DNA of 64,000 bases from assembly GCF_003672135.1 (NCBI RefSeq), contig NC_039515.1, positions 5,828,001 through 5,892,000 of the forward strand, written 5' to 3'. The notes below the pieces were generated by a model. That model made no database searches. It had not been told where the DNA came from and saw nothing but the letters and a program-made list of their open reading frames with translations. Position numbers and translations under genes: made by a program. This document shows positions 36,130 through 47,500 of the stretch, piece after piece; position 1 is the stretch's first letter, and every line of letters starts with the position of its first letter. This stretch comes from Ooceraea biroi (Eukaryota; Arthropoda; Insecta; Hymenoptera; Formicidae).

Positions 36130-37825
36130 ATGACACGCTCACATGTAAAGTATCAGATTGCTAGAGACGATGTAGACACGTCAGATTACTTGCCACAAAA
36201 CGTACCAGATTACCAAAACGTGACAAAGCCAGAAGCAACATTTTGGAGAAAAGCGTTCCAAGCATTTTTATTGATCTCTGCTTACTTTGTTTTATCAATA
36301 AGCCTTACGTTTTATAATCCGTGGCTTTATAAGACGTATGTGAGTAACCGTACACATCAAATTGGCAACTTTTCTTAAATATAACTGTACTAATCGCAAT
36401 ATATATGTTTAGGGATTTGACTTTCCCCTCGGAGTGGTGGTTTGTCACTTAGTCATAAAATTCATCCTCGCTGCATTAATAAGATCCATCAGAAGATGTT
36501 GCAATGGCAAACGAGTAAATCTCCCGTGGCAAAGTATAGTTTTCTCGATAATGGCACCTGGCATAGCCAGCGGGGTCGATATCGGACTGTCGAATTGGGC
36601 ACTTTCGTTGGTTTCTATATCCTTGTAAGCACAATAATTTTGATCAGTCAGAATGTAAGATGTGTAAGATCGTGTGTAATCGAATGACGTTTCTTTTTTT
36701 TTCTAGAGTCACCATGACCAAATCAACCGCTGTTATATTTATCCTTATGTTTTCTCTCATTTTCAAATTGGAGAAAAAGGTAAAGAGAGCTCTACCGAAA
36801 TTATTTCACGCATCTCCTTCACTGACAAATAATAATTTCCGCTTGTTGTAGTCGTGGTCGTTAGTAAGCATAGTGGTGATGATAGCGGGAGGATTAGCGA
36901 TGTTCACGTATAAATCTACTCAGTTCGGTGTTCTTGGATTTATACTGTGCTTATTAGCGTCGTTCGCGAGTGGCATTCGATGGACCATGACGCAGCTCAT
37001 CATGCAAAGATCGAAACTCGGCCTACACGACCCGATAGATATGATGTATTATATGCAACCCTGGATGCTGTTACCCGCAGTATTGGTAGCTCTGTGGTTC
37101 GAAGGTAACTTCGCGTTCGACGTTTATTTAAATAATTGCGAGGAGGAATTCTGCAAAGTGCATTGTGTCAATTTCAGGTGCCAGGATGTACGATGGCATC
37201 AGAATCACGGATTGGAGCAATGTTAGTAGTATCCTATTGACTACGAGTGAAGTAATTGCAGGTGCCATTTTAGCGTTTAGTATGGAAGTGATGGAGTTCT
37301 TAGTTGTTATTTACACCTCTAGTCTGACCTTGTCGATCTCGGGAATATTTAAGGTAAAAGTTAATTTTACCATGCTAGATGCGATATTTACATGAGCGAT
37401 TTTATTTAAATCATAATTTGTATATAAAATATTCTATACTTGGATCAACATACAATCTCGCATTCTTCTTTTAGGAAATATGTACGTTAGCACTGGCGTT
37501 TGCGTGGAAAGGTGACCAAATGACTGGTCTCAACTTCGTAGGATTGTTAATGTGCCTTGGTGGTATAATACTTCACGTTGTCCAGAAAGTGTTGATCAAC
37601 AGGAAGAAGACGGTCGATAATTTGGAGCTTCAGTCGAAAGTCACAAGCAGCAGTACGAAACGCGAGGAAGGAACCGATTCCAATATCCCATTATTGACCG
37701 AGAAATCCACGTCTTTAATGAATCTTCTTAACGCGGAATTTAGTTCGGATGAAGACGTCGGCGTGAGAGGGGATGATAATTCGACGCAAATACTATCAGA
37801 CATTTTGCAACGTAGAGAACAGTGA
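36130..37825 (+). CDS. SLC35C2: Solute carrier family 35 member C2 (Golgi nucleotide-sugar-transporter-like)
   Basis: Ten-helix drug/metabolite-transporter fold of the Golgi or ERGIC membrane; mammalian SLC35C2 promotes Notch fucosylation. Inferred exons 36130-36339, 36413-36624, 36707-36779, 36852-37104, 37178-37353 and 37475-37825 join in phase to 424 codons (human about 365). Diagnostic blocks in order: SLTFYNPWLYKT, SGVDIGLSNWALSLVSISL, TMTKSTAVIFILMFSLIFKLE, MFTYKSTQFGVLGF, SGIRWTMTQLIMQRSKLGL, TSSLTLSISGIFKEICTL and GDQMTGLNFVGL. The N-terminal about 45 residues and the Ser/Glu-rich cytosolic tail after the last helix are extra or divergent. The start is the first ATG after the 5'-UTR acceptor. 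No disruption seen. Confidence 0.93.
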
Positions 37826-38779
37826 CACATTGTGAATTTTTAATCGTGATGCATACCACTGCACAATATGAAATTATTTTACTATGAAAAACATTCCAAA
37901 TGATGTATGTTTATGGCTTATAGCATTTTATATTTTTACAGTGTGAAGTTTATCAATAGTCGGATTTATAACATCAAAGATATGCTTTTTATACAAGGCA
38001 TAAAATTTGATATACATCACGTTAGATTTTTCAAGAATTAATGTTTGCATTAAATACGTCTTAATATCGTGCTCTTTACGATTCTTCTGGATTTTTATGT
38101 GAATATCTGGGATATTGAACGCATCATAAAAGGCTCATGTAGTAATGTATAACGTGTGTTTTGCAAAATGTCAAGTGGGAAATTTTTCAGAAACATTTTG
38201 TTGTCGAACAAAGGTATGAGTCGCATAAATATCCCAGAAACTTGTGAAGTACAAAGATGGAAAGTGTGAAATAGACCTTGCTGTCTATACGTATCGATAT
38301 TGATAGAAAAGATGTGAAGAAGATAAATTACTCTAATTGTTTGTATATATTATAAACACATACACAAGTCACTTTCTGCGATATATTAATTTGTTTAAAG
38401 CAGGTAAAATATCTTCTGTTTTATATAGCAGATATACTTCCAGAATTTAATATAATAATGATTTCATTGATATTGATGTACATTACAATTTTCTAATGTT
38501 ATATGCCTCAAATGAATGCATAATACAATAAGTTTAGCTAGTCGTGCTAGTTAAAGCATATTAATGCAAAATTTAAATATAACTGTTTTCAAAATGTTTG
38601 TGCAAATCTTGTTTGAATCGTTTATCAACTGTCATGAAATGATAATGGAATAGTTCACATGTGCTATGTTCAATATTATATTGAGGTAGTAATATCAATC
38701 ATACCAAAAAATTTAATAAAGTTAATTTTATTTTTATATCCTCATATTGAGGATGGATTTTGTAACTTGCTTAGAGCTT

Positions 38780-38785
38780 AATAAA
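38780..38785 (+). terminator. Candidate polyadenylation signal of SLC35C2
   Basis: AATAAA in ttagagcttaataaatattt, about 950 bp after the stop codon. Another AATAAA is near 38713. Which is used cannot be told from sequence. Confidence 0.4.
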
Positions 38786-38799
38786 TATTTTACATATGA

Positions 38800-39741
38800 A
38801 CGTTATTTCTTGATATTTTTATTTTGCCATCATCTGCATTATATATATATGACAAATATTAAATAATGCATACAGATACTTATCTGTATAGATAATATCT
38901 ACGTATCTAAATTATCCAAAATATAAAAATTATATTTCATGTCAAAATTTTTAATATTTCATCAAATTTTGAAAGGGATTGGAAGATTATCTAAAATAAA
39001 GTGGAAATATATAAAATAAAATACACAATGTTTGAAAGTAAAAAATGTTTCATTATATTCTGTTAATTAATAATTAAATTGGACGCAGATGTGTTAATCA
39101 ATAATTTTTTATTTTATTCCCTTAATTTGCTATTGTCAAGCTTTATTTTAAACATATAACATGTCTTCGATAAATAATAATATATAATTATAAAAGAATT
39201 TTATATATATATTATTTCACTCTGAAGCAATTACTCAGTTCTAATATTCTACTATCTAATCTAGTCAATAGACAAGACAGATAGATGTGATCACAATTTA
39301 TCATCGTAAATTGTAAAAACTAAATTATGATAATGGATATAAACATCATAATTCTTTGGAAATTTATTATAATATATATATATTCGGTATTGTGATATTT
39401 TTTAAAAATGAACTGCAAAAATGTATGTAAAATTCGTCTCGATAATATACACTATAACACCGAAATATTGAATTGAAATATCCAAAATCATAATAGACAT
39501 CAATTATTTCATAGAAATAATATTATTTATAAAATCACACATTTATATATTGATCTACTGCGCATTTTCTAGATAAAAATCGAGATTTTATATATCCTCC
39601 TATTACAATATAACAAGCGAGACACAATACAATATTCCTAATACAATTATCCTAGCGTTGAATAAATATATAACGATAACTTTTTATCCTTTATAAACAA
39701 AATAACAGACTTATTTTTCTTACTTAGTTTGCTTTATTTGA
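38800..39741. other. AT-rich intergenic between convergent SLC35C2 and Jarid2
   Basis: Very AT-rich DNA with TA runs. Both neighbouring genes end here (convergent). No gene or transposon end seen. Confidence 0.6.
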
Positions 39742-40163
39742 TTAGTTTTTTTTAGATTTGGTTTCGATCCTGTGTTCCAGTTTGTGAATCAATTCGTCCA
39801 ATTCATCCTGAAAACAATCGTATTTTATTTTAGTTTGCTGACACACACATCAATATATGATTAACAGTTATTTAAACAGATAAAGTTATACTTACTTCGT
39901 CGTACGTATACATCAGAGTGCAATGCTTTAAGACCTGCTTCTTTTGGTTGAGTAATTGCAACGCGTGCGGCAAACAATAAACACTATCGTCCTTGTGAAT
40001 TATTTACCAGCGAAACGAATAAATTCGCTCTGCACGTTTCGCACTCGTAATCGCTGTCATCCTCCTTCACTTTTTTACCTTTCTTCCCTTTTCCGCTGTC
40101 TGGTAAAGGCAACCTTTCTCTATTGGTGAGTCCCAGGTTTTCCCAGCTGCTTGCGATAATCCA
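39742..40163 (-). CDS. Jarid2: Jarid2-like protein, C-terminal exons only (runs into gap)
   Basis: Jarid2 is a catalytically inactive Jumonji protein that works with PRC2 on chromatin. Two minus-strand exons are visible: 40163-39896, ending TACGACGAA|GTAAGT, and 39807-39742, starting after TTTTCAG and ending in TAA. They code LGLTNRERLPLPDSGKG, a basic stretch, then ECETCRANLFVSLV, YCLPHALQLLNQKKQ, HCTLMYTYDE and DELDELIHKLEHR. This matches the Jarid2-type C5HC2 finger and its LMYRYDE tail better than KDM5 enzymes, which have a different end. One base appears to be missing near 40005 (VNNS to DDSVYC), about 160 bp from the gap, probably a sequence error. Confidence 0.6.
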
Positions 40164-40263
40164 NNNNNNNNNNNNNNNNNNNNNNNNNNNNNNNNNNNNN
40201 NNNNNNNNNNNNNNNNNNNNNNNNNNNNNNNNNNNNNNNNNNNNNNNNNNNNNNNNNNNNNNN
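40164..40263. other. Assembly gap, 100 N
   Basis: Exactly 100 unknown bases inside a gene region. Confidence 0.99.
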
Positions 40264-40350
40264 GACGTAGGCTGGATATTGCAGAAACGTACCCGGCGTT
40301 AAACAGGAATAAAGAGCACGCCCGATATAATTATCCGTCCTACCACTTAC

Positions 40351-40447
40351 CTGCTTTCCCGAATCCACGATTGGGCTGTTCTGATTCTTCTGTGGACCGA
40401 GAGCAACATTCGTCGTCGACGCACGGCTGCGTTGTTCTTTCGTTAAA
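40351..40447 (-). CDS. Possible exon upstream of the Jarid2 gap (unrecognised)
   Basis: The minus-strand reading LTKEQRSRASTTNVALGPQK ... VDSGKQ ends at a strong donor (AAGCAG|GTAAGT at 40351/40350). It lies on the far side of the gap in the same direction as the Jarid2 exons, so it could be an upstream exon of that gene. I do not recognise the sequence. Confidence 0.3.
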
Positions 40448-41300
40448 ATGATTAATTCGATAATGAGATAACATTAGCGTCACATCGTAAATATGTACCG
40501 CAACTATTAAGAGAAAGCGGAAGGGGAACGAGCAGGAGAAGGATAATACACTATTTCGAGGAATATTTGGCTAAACCCGATTGACGTTGAAGCGTATAGT
40601 GTGGTGTTGCGTGCTATTCATCGAAAGGTGTTTCTTAACGTACAAATAAAACGGAACAGAAGAAACGAGGGAGACGGGAAAGAGGGGAAGGAGAAGAAAC
40701 GAGAGACGCGCGGTATAGAAGGGGAAAAAAAAAGAAACTGTAACATGTGGACTAATCCTTGTAAAATGCTTAAACTTTTGTTGAAAATGGAAAAAAATCT
40801 ATACAAGAACACTATATTATAAGCAAGTGTCATTCGGATCAGTTACATTGTTTTAAACATCAATGAACATTTAATCTGGTGCCTGCAGCTATACAGAAGG
40901 GATCGAATACTCCCTTAATTGTTAATGGGGTGCAGGGGCTTGTTATTGCAACAAACGTTTTCAGTTGTATTTATAACCATTCATGCTTCACGGAGCAAAT
41001 TATACAGAAAATTATTGGCGTTTATTTTAGCGCATATTCTATATCTCTGCATTGCGAATATATCATCTATTATTATATTATTCATGAACTACAGAGAAAT
41101 GAGTTGAGGATAATATAACGAGAAGTGAAATAATACTGCAATTAATCTACCGTAATGTACACGATGACGACGATCAATATTATATTGTACCATTTGATGA
41201 CATTTCATGAGATATGATTCTTATTGTTAAATGCATCTCTGTTCTCTCTCTGCTTCTTTCACTACATCATACATCCTTCACAGTGATGGCAAGACAGAGT
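40448..41300. other. Intergenic, no gene seen
   Basis: Contains a purine-rich stretch (40650-40735) that makes overlapping Lys/Glu/Arg-rich frames on both strands. No supported gene. Confidence 0.4.
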
Positions 41301-41556
41301 GATGCTGAATGATACGAGCAAACTTTCGGAATTTCTTTCTCGACACGCAGCAGACCTTTTCGCGATAGATTTTCTCACTAAAACGTGTTTTATTTCGAGT
41401 AACTTAAAACTTGACGATTTTACATTTGGCATTCCGACTAAGAAAAATTGGCTCCAAAGTGACTACTTTGAAGCCGCATGTTGTGAAGTTTGTCAGTATT
41501 ATTTGGAATCATCTTGCATGAGACAGTGCTATTTCCATGAGAGAATTACTGGAGAA

Positions 41557-42278
41557 TTAAGGGGGGAGCCTGCTTTAGAACGCTGAAAATAAGGTATATT
41601 TACGAATTTGTTAGAGAACTATACAGCGGATCATTTATAAAACTTTGATGCATTTATCAATACACGTTTAAAGATAAAAAAAATTATTTTTTGATTTGAA
41701 TATATCGCTCGTAGAGGTCGTCCTGGAGAAATCTTAGTGCAGCCGCGTCGCCGGCATTGCAAATTGGTGAGCATTCTCCTGCCTCCAAATTTCGTCTGAA
41801 CTGAAAAATTGAAATATGTTCTCGTTATTTATGAATTCCCATCGTCGATGAACCAAGAGAGAAGAAAAAAGTTGAAAAGTGCCAAAATGGTGGAGCTTAG
41901 AACACAAAAGTACGATTTTTAGGCAAAGTTGGTTGAACCCTTTCATGCAAAAATAATTGTTAACGTAATGTTTTTATGAATATTAAAGGTTCATCGACGA
42001 TGGGAATTCATAAATAACGAGAAAATATTTCAATTTTCAGTTTGGATGAAATTTGGAGGCAGGAGAATGCTCACCAATTTACAATGCCGGCTGCACTAAG
42101 ATGCCTCCAGGACGACCTCTACAGGGCGATATATTCAAATCAACAAATAATTTTTTATCTTTTAAACATGTACTAATAAATGCATCAAGTTTTATAATGA
42201 TCCGCTGTATAGTTTCTTCAAAAACAATTCGTAAAATTATACCTTATTTTCAGCGTTCTAAAGCAGGCTCCCCCTTAA
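41557..42278. mobile_element. TTAA-flanked foldback MITE, family B (copy B1)
   Basis: 722 bp. It starts TTAAGGGGGGAGCCTGCTTT and ends AAGCAGGCTCCCCCTTAA. Arms of about 330 bp fold back on each other around 41945-41985. No transposase. Family B shares the TTAAGGGG start with family A but no other sequence I could see. Confidence 0.9.
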
Positions 42279-42645
42279 GGGGATGCTGGAGTTGCTAGTG
42301 AACTATTTTTTCACTATAGCGATGGTAATTGCAGGTTTCGAAATTCTCTTTATTGCTTTGCAGAATAAAAAATCCTTTTCCACAAATGAAGTATAGATAG
42401 AAAGAAAGTCCGCTCTACAGGACTTTATACTCAAAATGGCAAAAAAGTTAAAAACTTGCATTTGTCTTTTCTAACTTTGTTCCATTTGAATATAAAGTCC
42501 TGTAGAGCGGACTTTCTTTCTATCTATACTTCATTTGTGGAAAAGGATTTTTTATTCTGCACAAGCAATAAAGAGAATTTTCGAAACTGCAATTACCATC
42601 GCTATAGTGAAAAATAGTTCACTAGCAACTCCAGCATCCCCTTAA
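42275..42645. mobile_element. TTAA-flanked foldback MITE, family A (copy A9), between two family-B copies
   Basis: Shares its left TTAA with B1 (42275-42278) and its right TTAA with the next family-B block (42642-42645). Ends GGGGATGCTGGAG on both sides. It therefore inserted at the TTAA bordering a family-B element. Confidence 0.9.
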
Positions 42646-44455
42646 GGGGGAGCCTGCTTTAGAACGCTGAAAATAAGGTATATTTTACGAATTGTTTTGA
42701 AGAAACTATACAGCGGATCATTATAAAACTTTGATGCATTTATCAGTACATGTTTAAAGATAAAAAAATTATTTTTTGATTTGAATATATCGCTCGTAGA
42801 GGTCGTCCTGGAGAATCTTAGTGCAGCCGCGTCGCCGGCATTGCAAATTGGTGAGCATTCTCCTGCCTCCAAATTTGTCTGAACTGAAAAATTGAAATAT
42901 GTTCTCGTTATTTATGAATTCCCATCGTCGATGAACCAAAGAGAGAAGAAAAAAGTTGAAAAGTGCCAAAATGGTTGAGCTTTAGAACACAAAAGTACGA
43001 TTTTTAGGCAAAGTTGTTGAACTTTTTCATGCAAAAATAATTGTTTAACTTAATGTTTTTATGAATATTAAAGGTTTCATCGACGATGGGAATTCATAAA
43101 TAACGAGAAAATATTTCAATTTTTCAGTTGGATGAAATTTGAGGCAGGAGAATGCTCACCAATTTACAATGCCGGCTGCACTAGATGCCTCCAGGACGAC
43201 CTCTACAGGCGATATATTCAAATCAACAAATAATTTTTTATCTTTAAACATGTACTAATAAATGCATCAAAGTTTTATGCATTTATTAGTACATGTTTGA
43301 AGATAAAAAAAATTATTTTTGATTTGAATATATCGCCTGTAGAGGTCGTCCTGGAGAAATCTTAGTGCAGCCGCGTCGCCGGCATTGCAAATTGGTGAGC
43401 ATTCTCCTGCCTCCAAATTTCGTCTGAACTGAAAAATTGAAATATGTTCTCGTTATTTATGAATTCCCATCGTCGATGAACCAAAGAGAGAAGAAAAAAG
43501 TTGAAAAGTGCCAAAATGGTTGAGCTTAGAACACAAAAGTACGATTTTTAGGCAAAGTTGTTGAACTTTTTCATGCAAAAATAATTGTTTAACTTAATGT
43601 TTTTATGAATATTAAAGGTTCATCGACGATGGGAATTCATAAATAACGAGAAAATATTTCAATTTTTCAGTTTGGATGAAATTTGGAGGCAGGAGAATGC
43701 TCACCAATTTACAATGCCGGCTGCACTAAGATGCCTCCAGGACGACCTCTACAGGCGATATATTCAAATCAACAAATAATTTTTTTATCTTTAAACATGT
43801 ACTAATAAATGCATCAAAGTTTTATGCATTTATTAGTACATGTTTGAAGATAAAAAAAATTATTTTTTATTTGAATATATCGCCTGTAGAGGTCGTCCTG
43901 GAGAAATCTTAGTGCAGCCGCGTCGCCGGCATTGCAAATTGGTGAGCATTCTCCTGCCTCCAAATTTCGTCTGAACTGAAAAATTGAAATATGTTCTCGT
44001 TATTTATGAATTTCCATCGTCGATGAACCAAAGAGAGAAGAAAAAAGTTGAAAAGTGCCAAAATGGTGGAGCTTAGAACACAAAAGTACGATTTTTAGGC
44101 AAAGTTGTTGAACTTTTTCATGCAAAAATAATTGTTTAACTTAATGTTTTTATGAATATTAAAGGTTCATCGACGATGGGAATTCATAAATAACGAGAAA
44201 ATATTTCAATTTTTCAGTTTGGATGAAATTTGGAGGCAGGAGAATGCTCACCAATTTGCAATGCCGGCTGCACTAAAATGCCTCCAGGACGACCTCTACA
44301 GGCGATATATTCAAATCAAAAAATAATTTTTTTATCTTTAAACATGTACTAATAAATGCATCAAAGTTTTATAATGATCCGCTGTATAGTTTCTCCAAAC
44401 AAATTCGTAATATTATACCTTATTTTCAGCGTTCTAAAGCAGGCTCGCCCCTTAA
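42642..44455. mobile_element. Expanded family-B foldback block (three hairpin units)
   Basis: 1814 bp against about 725 bp for a simple family-B copy. It has one left end (42642) and one right end (44455). The inner hairpin is present three times, in units of about 545 bp, meeting at palindromic points near 43270 and 43815 (tgcatcaaagttttatgcattta). The inner units lack the terminal GGGGGGAGCCTGC segment. Units differ by scattered bases. Confidence 0.85.
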
Positions 44456-44539
44456 TTAGCGGGCGTCGCAAGAGAGAGAAGATTGACAGAAAACGTAAAT
44501 TGAAATCATTTACATGTTAATGACTCAATTGAGCAGCCG

Positions 44540-47500
44540 TTAATTCTCCACGACTGGGGCCGTACGAAATTTCTCGCCCGTGCATGCGTTCACGTCGACA
44601 TCGTCCTCGAGAGCTTTCGCATTCGCGAGAAGTTTCCGCTCATCCTCGGCTTGTTTTTTTCCAGCCTCGACGTCCACGTCGTCCCGCAGCATACCTTGCT
44701 GCAGGAAGTAATTCCGCAGGTTTTCTCGCACTTCCTGGCAAAACTTATCGCGGTTAGCCTCGACGTACCGATACACGAACAAATCAGCCCCGGTAATGAT
44801 AAAACGATGATTGAACACGTCGATGCGCGCGCCAATGAAGAAGTCCCGCGGCGTGTAATACTCCGGATCGTCCCTTCCCGTGCCCGGCTTTGGTACGCGC
44901 CGCGAGGACAGGAAGCAGCCCTCGTGCCGGCCGGAATTGCGCTTCTCGATCTCGTTGATCCGAACGGCACCGTCGCTCAGATTGTACTCCAACACGAAGT
45001 CGCGATGCTCATCCTCCGGATGCGCCGCGTCCATCCGCGCGGAATAGCGCAGTTTCTTCGGGAAATTCGCCAGCTGACGAATGACGTTCTTCCTTGGCGC
45101 TCTCGGCAGGAAGGAGAGGCAGCTGGCATACGTATCCTCGGGACTGCCGAATTTTATGTGCGGCGGCACGTCGTGCCTCGGCGCCGGCCTCTCCGCTCTC
45201 GTGGGAAGTGGAACCGCGCTCGGTTGCGGCGTACCCAGCACGTCGGAGTAATACTTGCGCGTAAAGGCGTCGCAGTCGTGCAGCAGGAAGCTCCGGCCGA
45301 ACAAGAGAATCGTCTCGCCCAACTGTGCGCGTCAGATTAATTAAGCTGCGTAAATTACTCGATTAGAGAAAGCAAGTGGACTAACAAATGACAACAATTA
45401 CTCTAAAATCGCGCGGTGTACAGTACTCGACGACTTCAGGATCACCATACTCCATGTAGATGCTCGGATGCCGGGCCGGCAGATTCTTCCAGTCCTTCGG
45501 CACGCGTGTTCGCCTGAGTAGCATCGGCACGGGGTCTTTGCCGTCGTTGCGCTCATGTATCTCACCGATCGCTACGGTGTCGTCCGTCGGAAAGTACATC
45601 ACCCGGTAGCGATCGCCGTTCCACGTGGCATCGAACGACAACACCATGCCGTCGTATTGGAGAAAGCGTCGCCTGGGATCATCGATGATTGTCGTCGTCG
45701 GTGTCGTCGTTGACTTGATGTTGCGTTGCTCCGTGTAAGGATCCACGGGCAGGCTCTCCCTCTCACCCACGTCGATACCCTGGCTCGTCAGGAACTCTTT
45801 GGTGAATGGGTCGCAGTCGACAATGTGATAAACAGTCCCATAAATGCCTGCGGGAGACGCATAATTTTTTTAATGAAAAATTCGTTTGTTATGTTGTCAA
45901 TATATGAGAAACAACGATCTCGTTGTACACGTACACGCGTCAATTCCGACGTTGAAGTCTTTCCAGATAAATAAGTCTCCTTTGGCACTCTTTCGAACTC
46001 TGTCGCGCCTCACCAGCTTTCCCTGCTGGAAACCGGCATTGTCGACCACAGGCTCAATCACACAGAGCGTATCGTCTTCCAGATAATAAATAATGTTTAC
46101 GTGGCGCAGGCGATAATGCTCGTGCGGAGAATTCAAGACTTCCTGACGAAAGTAGGCCTTAAAACGTAGGCACTTTTGTGCGAATACTGCATAATGGGGC
46201 ACGAATCGTCGATACGCGTGGCGAGGCAAGCGACCGTAAGTTAGCGATGGATCGTACCTGTTGAATTGAATATAATTAATCAGTATAAAATAGAATAGAA
46301 ATCGAATAGGATGCGTAAAGTTGAGAAGAATAGAAACAAAATTCATATAACAGTTACCCAGATAGCCAAGTCTGCCGAAAGCAGATGATGCTAACTATCT
46401 GCTATCAACTATTGCCAGCCAAAAGACAACAAATTTGATACAGAAGTTTGTTGTTAACGATTAATTCGACAAATTGGTGCCAGAAATGTAACAGAGCTTG
46501 CTCACAAAACCTAAGAACAGGTTGGCGGCAGAAACCGAGCAGAATCCGCAAACATGGCTCGAAGTCGGATTGTCGACAGAAACCGAGCAAGATTTGCGCG
46601 CGCGGAATCTAACGGCGGATTGGCAGCAGAAACCGAACAGGATCCGCAGCTTTTGACAGTATTCAAATTTACACGGCTATGAATATGTGTTTTCGCTGCG
46701 CACCGCTATGCGGTGCACGCGTCGAGTTCTTGCTCGATGTTAAGATTTAGCCTACAGTTATATAAGTTAATATACGCGCCTTGGCACGATAATATTAATT
46801 TTTCTGAACATTTTTGCACTCGCGGCACAGAGGCTCCCATGGACAACGTCCACGTAGTTCACGCACGGCACAAGCAATCTGAAGTTCGAAAGCGAAATTC
46901 GGACTTCGGATTAGAACAAATTAACAATAAGAGAGAGATTACGCAACGAACTGTCAGAAAGACACATCAAGCCAAATGTACTTTAATTTAACAAACAAAC
47001 AAGTGCGTTCTTTTAACAATTTATAGTGTGTTAAAAGTAAACACATGCTTTAATATATCGTAAATATGAATGGCCAAAAGCTGCAGATTCTGTTCGGTTT
47101 CTGCCGTCAATCTGCCGTCAGATGTTAACAGATCCTGCTCGGTTTCTGCCGCCAATCTGCCGTCAGAGTCTGTTAGCAGGTTCTGCTGGCAGATCACTAT
47201 TCTAACGCGGACATAACGGATGCCAATTTGCTATCAACTTCTGCAGTAATCTGTTGTCAATCTGCTGGCAGATTGCACACATTTTGCTTACCCAGATAGC
47301 CAAGTCTGCCGAAAGCAGATGATGCTAACTATCTGCTATCAACTATTGCCAGCCAAGAGACAACAAATTTGATACAGAAGTTGTTGTTAACGATTAATTC
47401 GACAAATTGGTGCCAGAAATGTAACAGAGCTTGCTCACAAAACCTAAGAACAGGTTGGCGGCAGAAACCGAGCAGAATCCGCAAACATGGCTCGAAGTCG

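Larger units (their letters stand above)
41302..44520 (+). pseudogene. Unrecognised small Cys-containing ORF split by 2.9 kb of TTAA MITEs
   Basis: From the ATG at 41302 a frame of 86 codons reads through FGIPTKKNWLQSDYF, CCEVCQYYLESSCMRQCYFH and ERITGEL, with six cysteines in one stretch, and reaches TTAA at 41557-41560, where a MITE begins. If the block from 41561 to 44455 is removed (one TTAA kept), the frame continues without a shift into ISGRRKREKIDRKRKLKSFTC and a TAA at 44518-44520. The joined length is 107 residues. I do not recognise the family. It could be an exon of a larger gene or a chance frame. The exact re-joining supports an original coding exon, now disrupted. Confidence 0.4.

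Noticed and set aside
44651..45340. 229-codon plus-strand ORF
   Set aside because: Antisense shadow of EFHC1 exon 5, which has clear DM10 domains on the minus strand.
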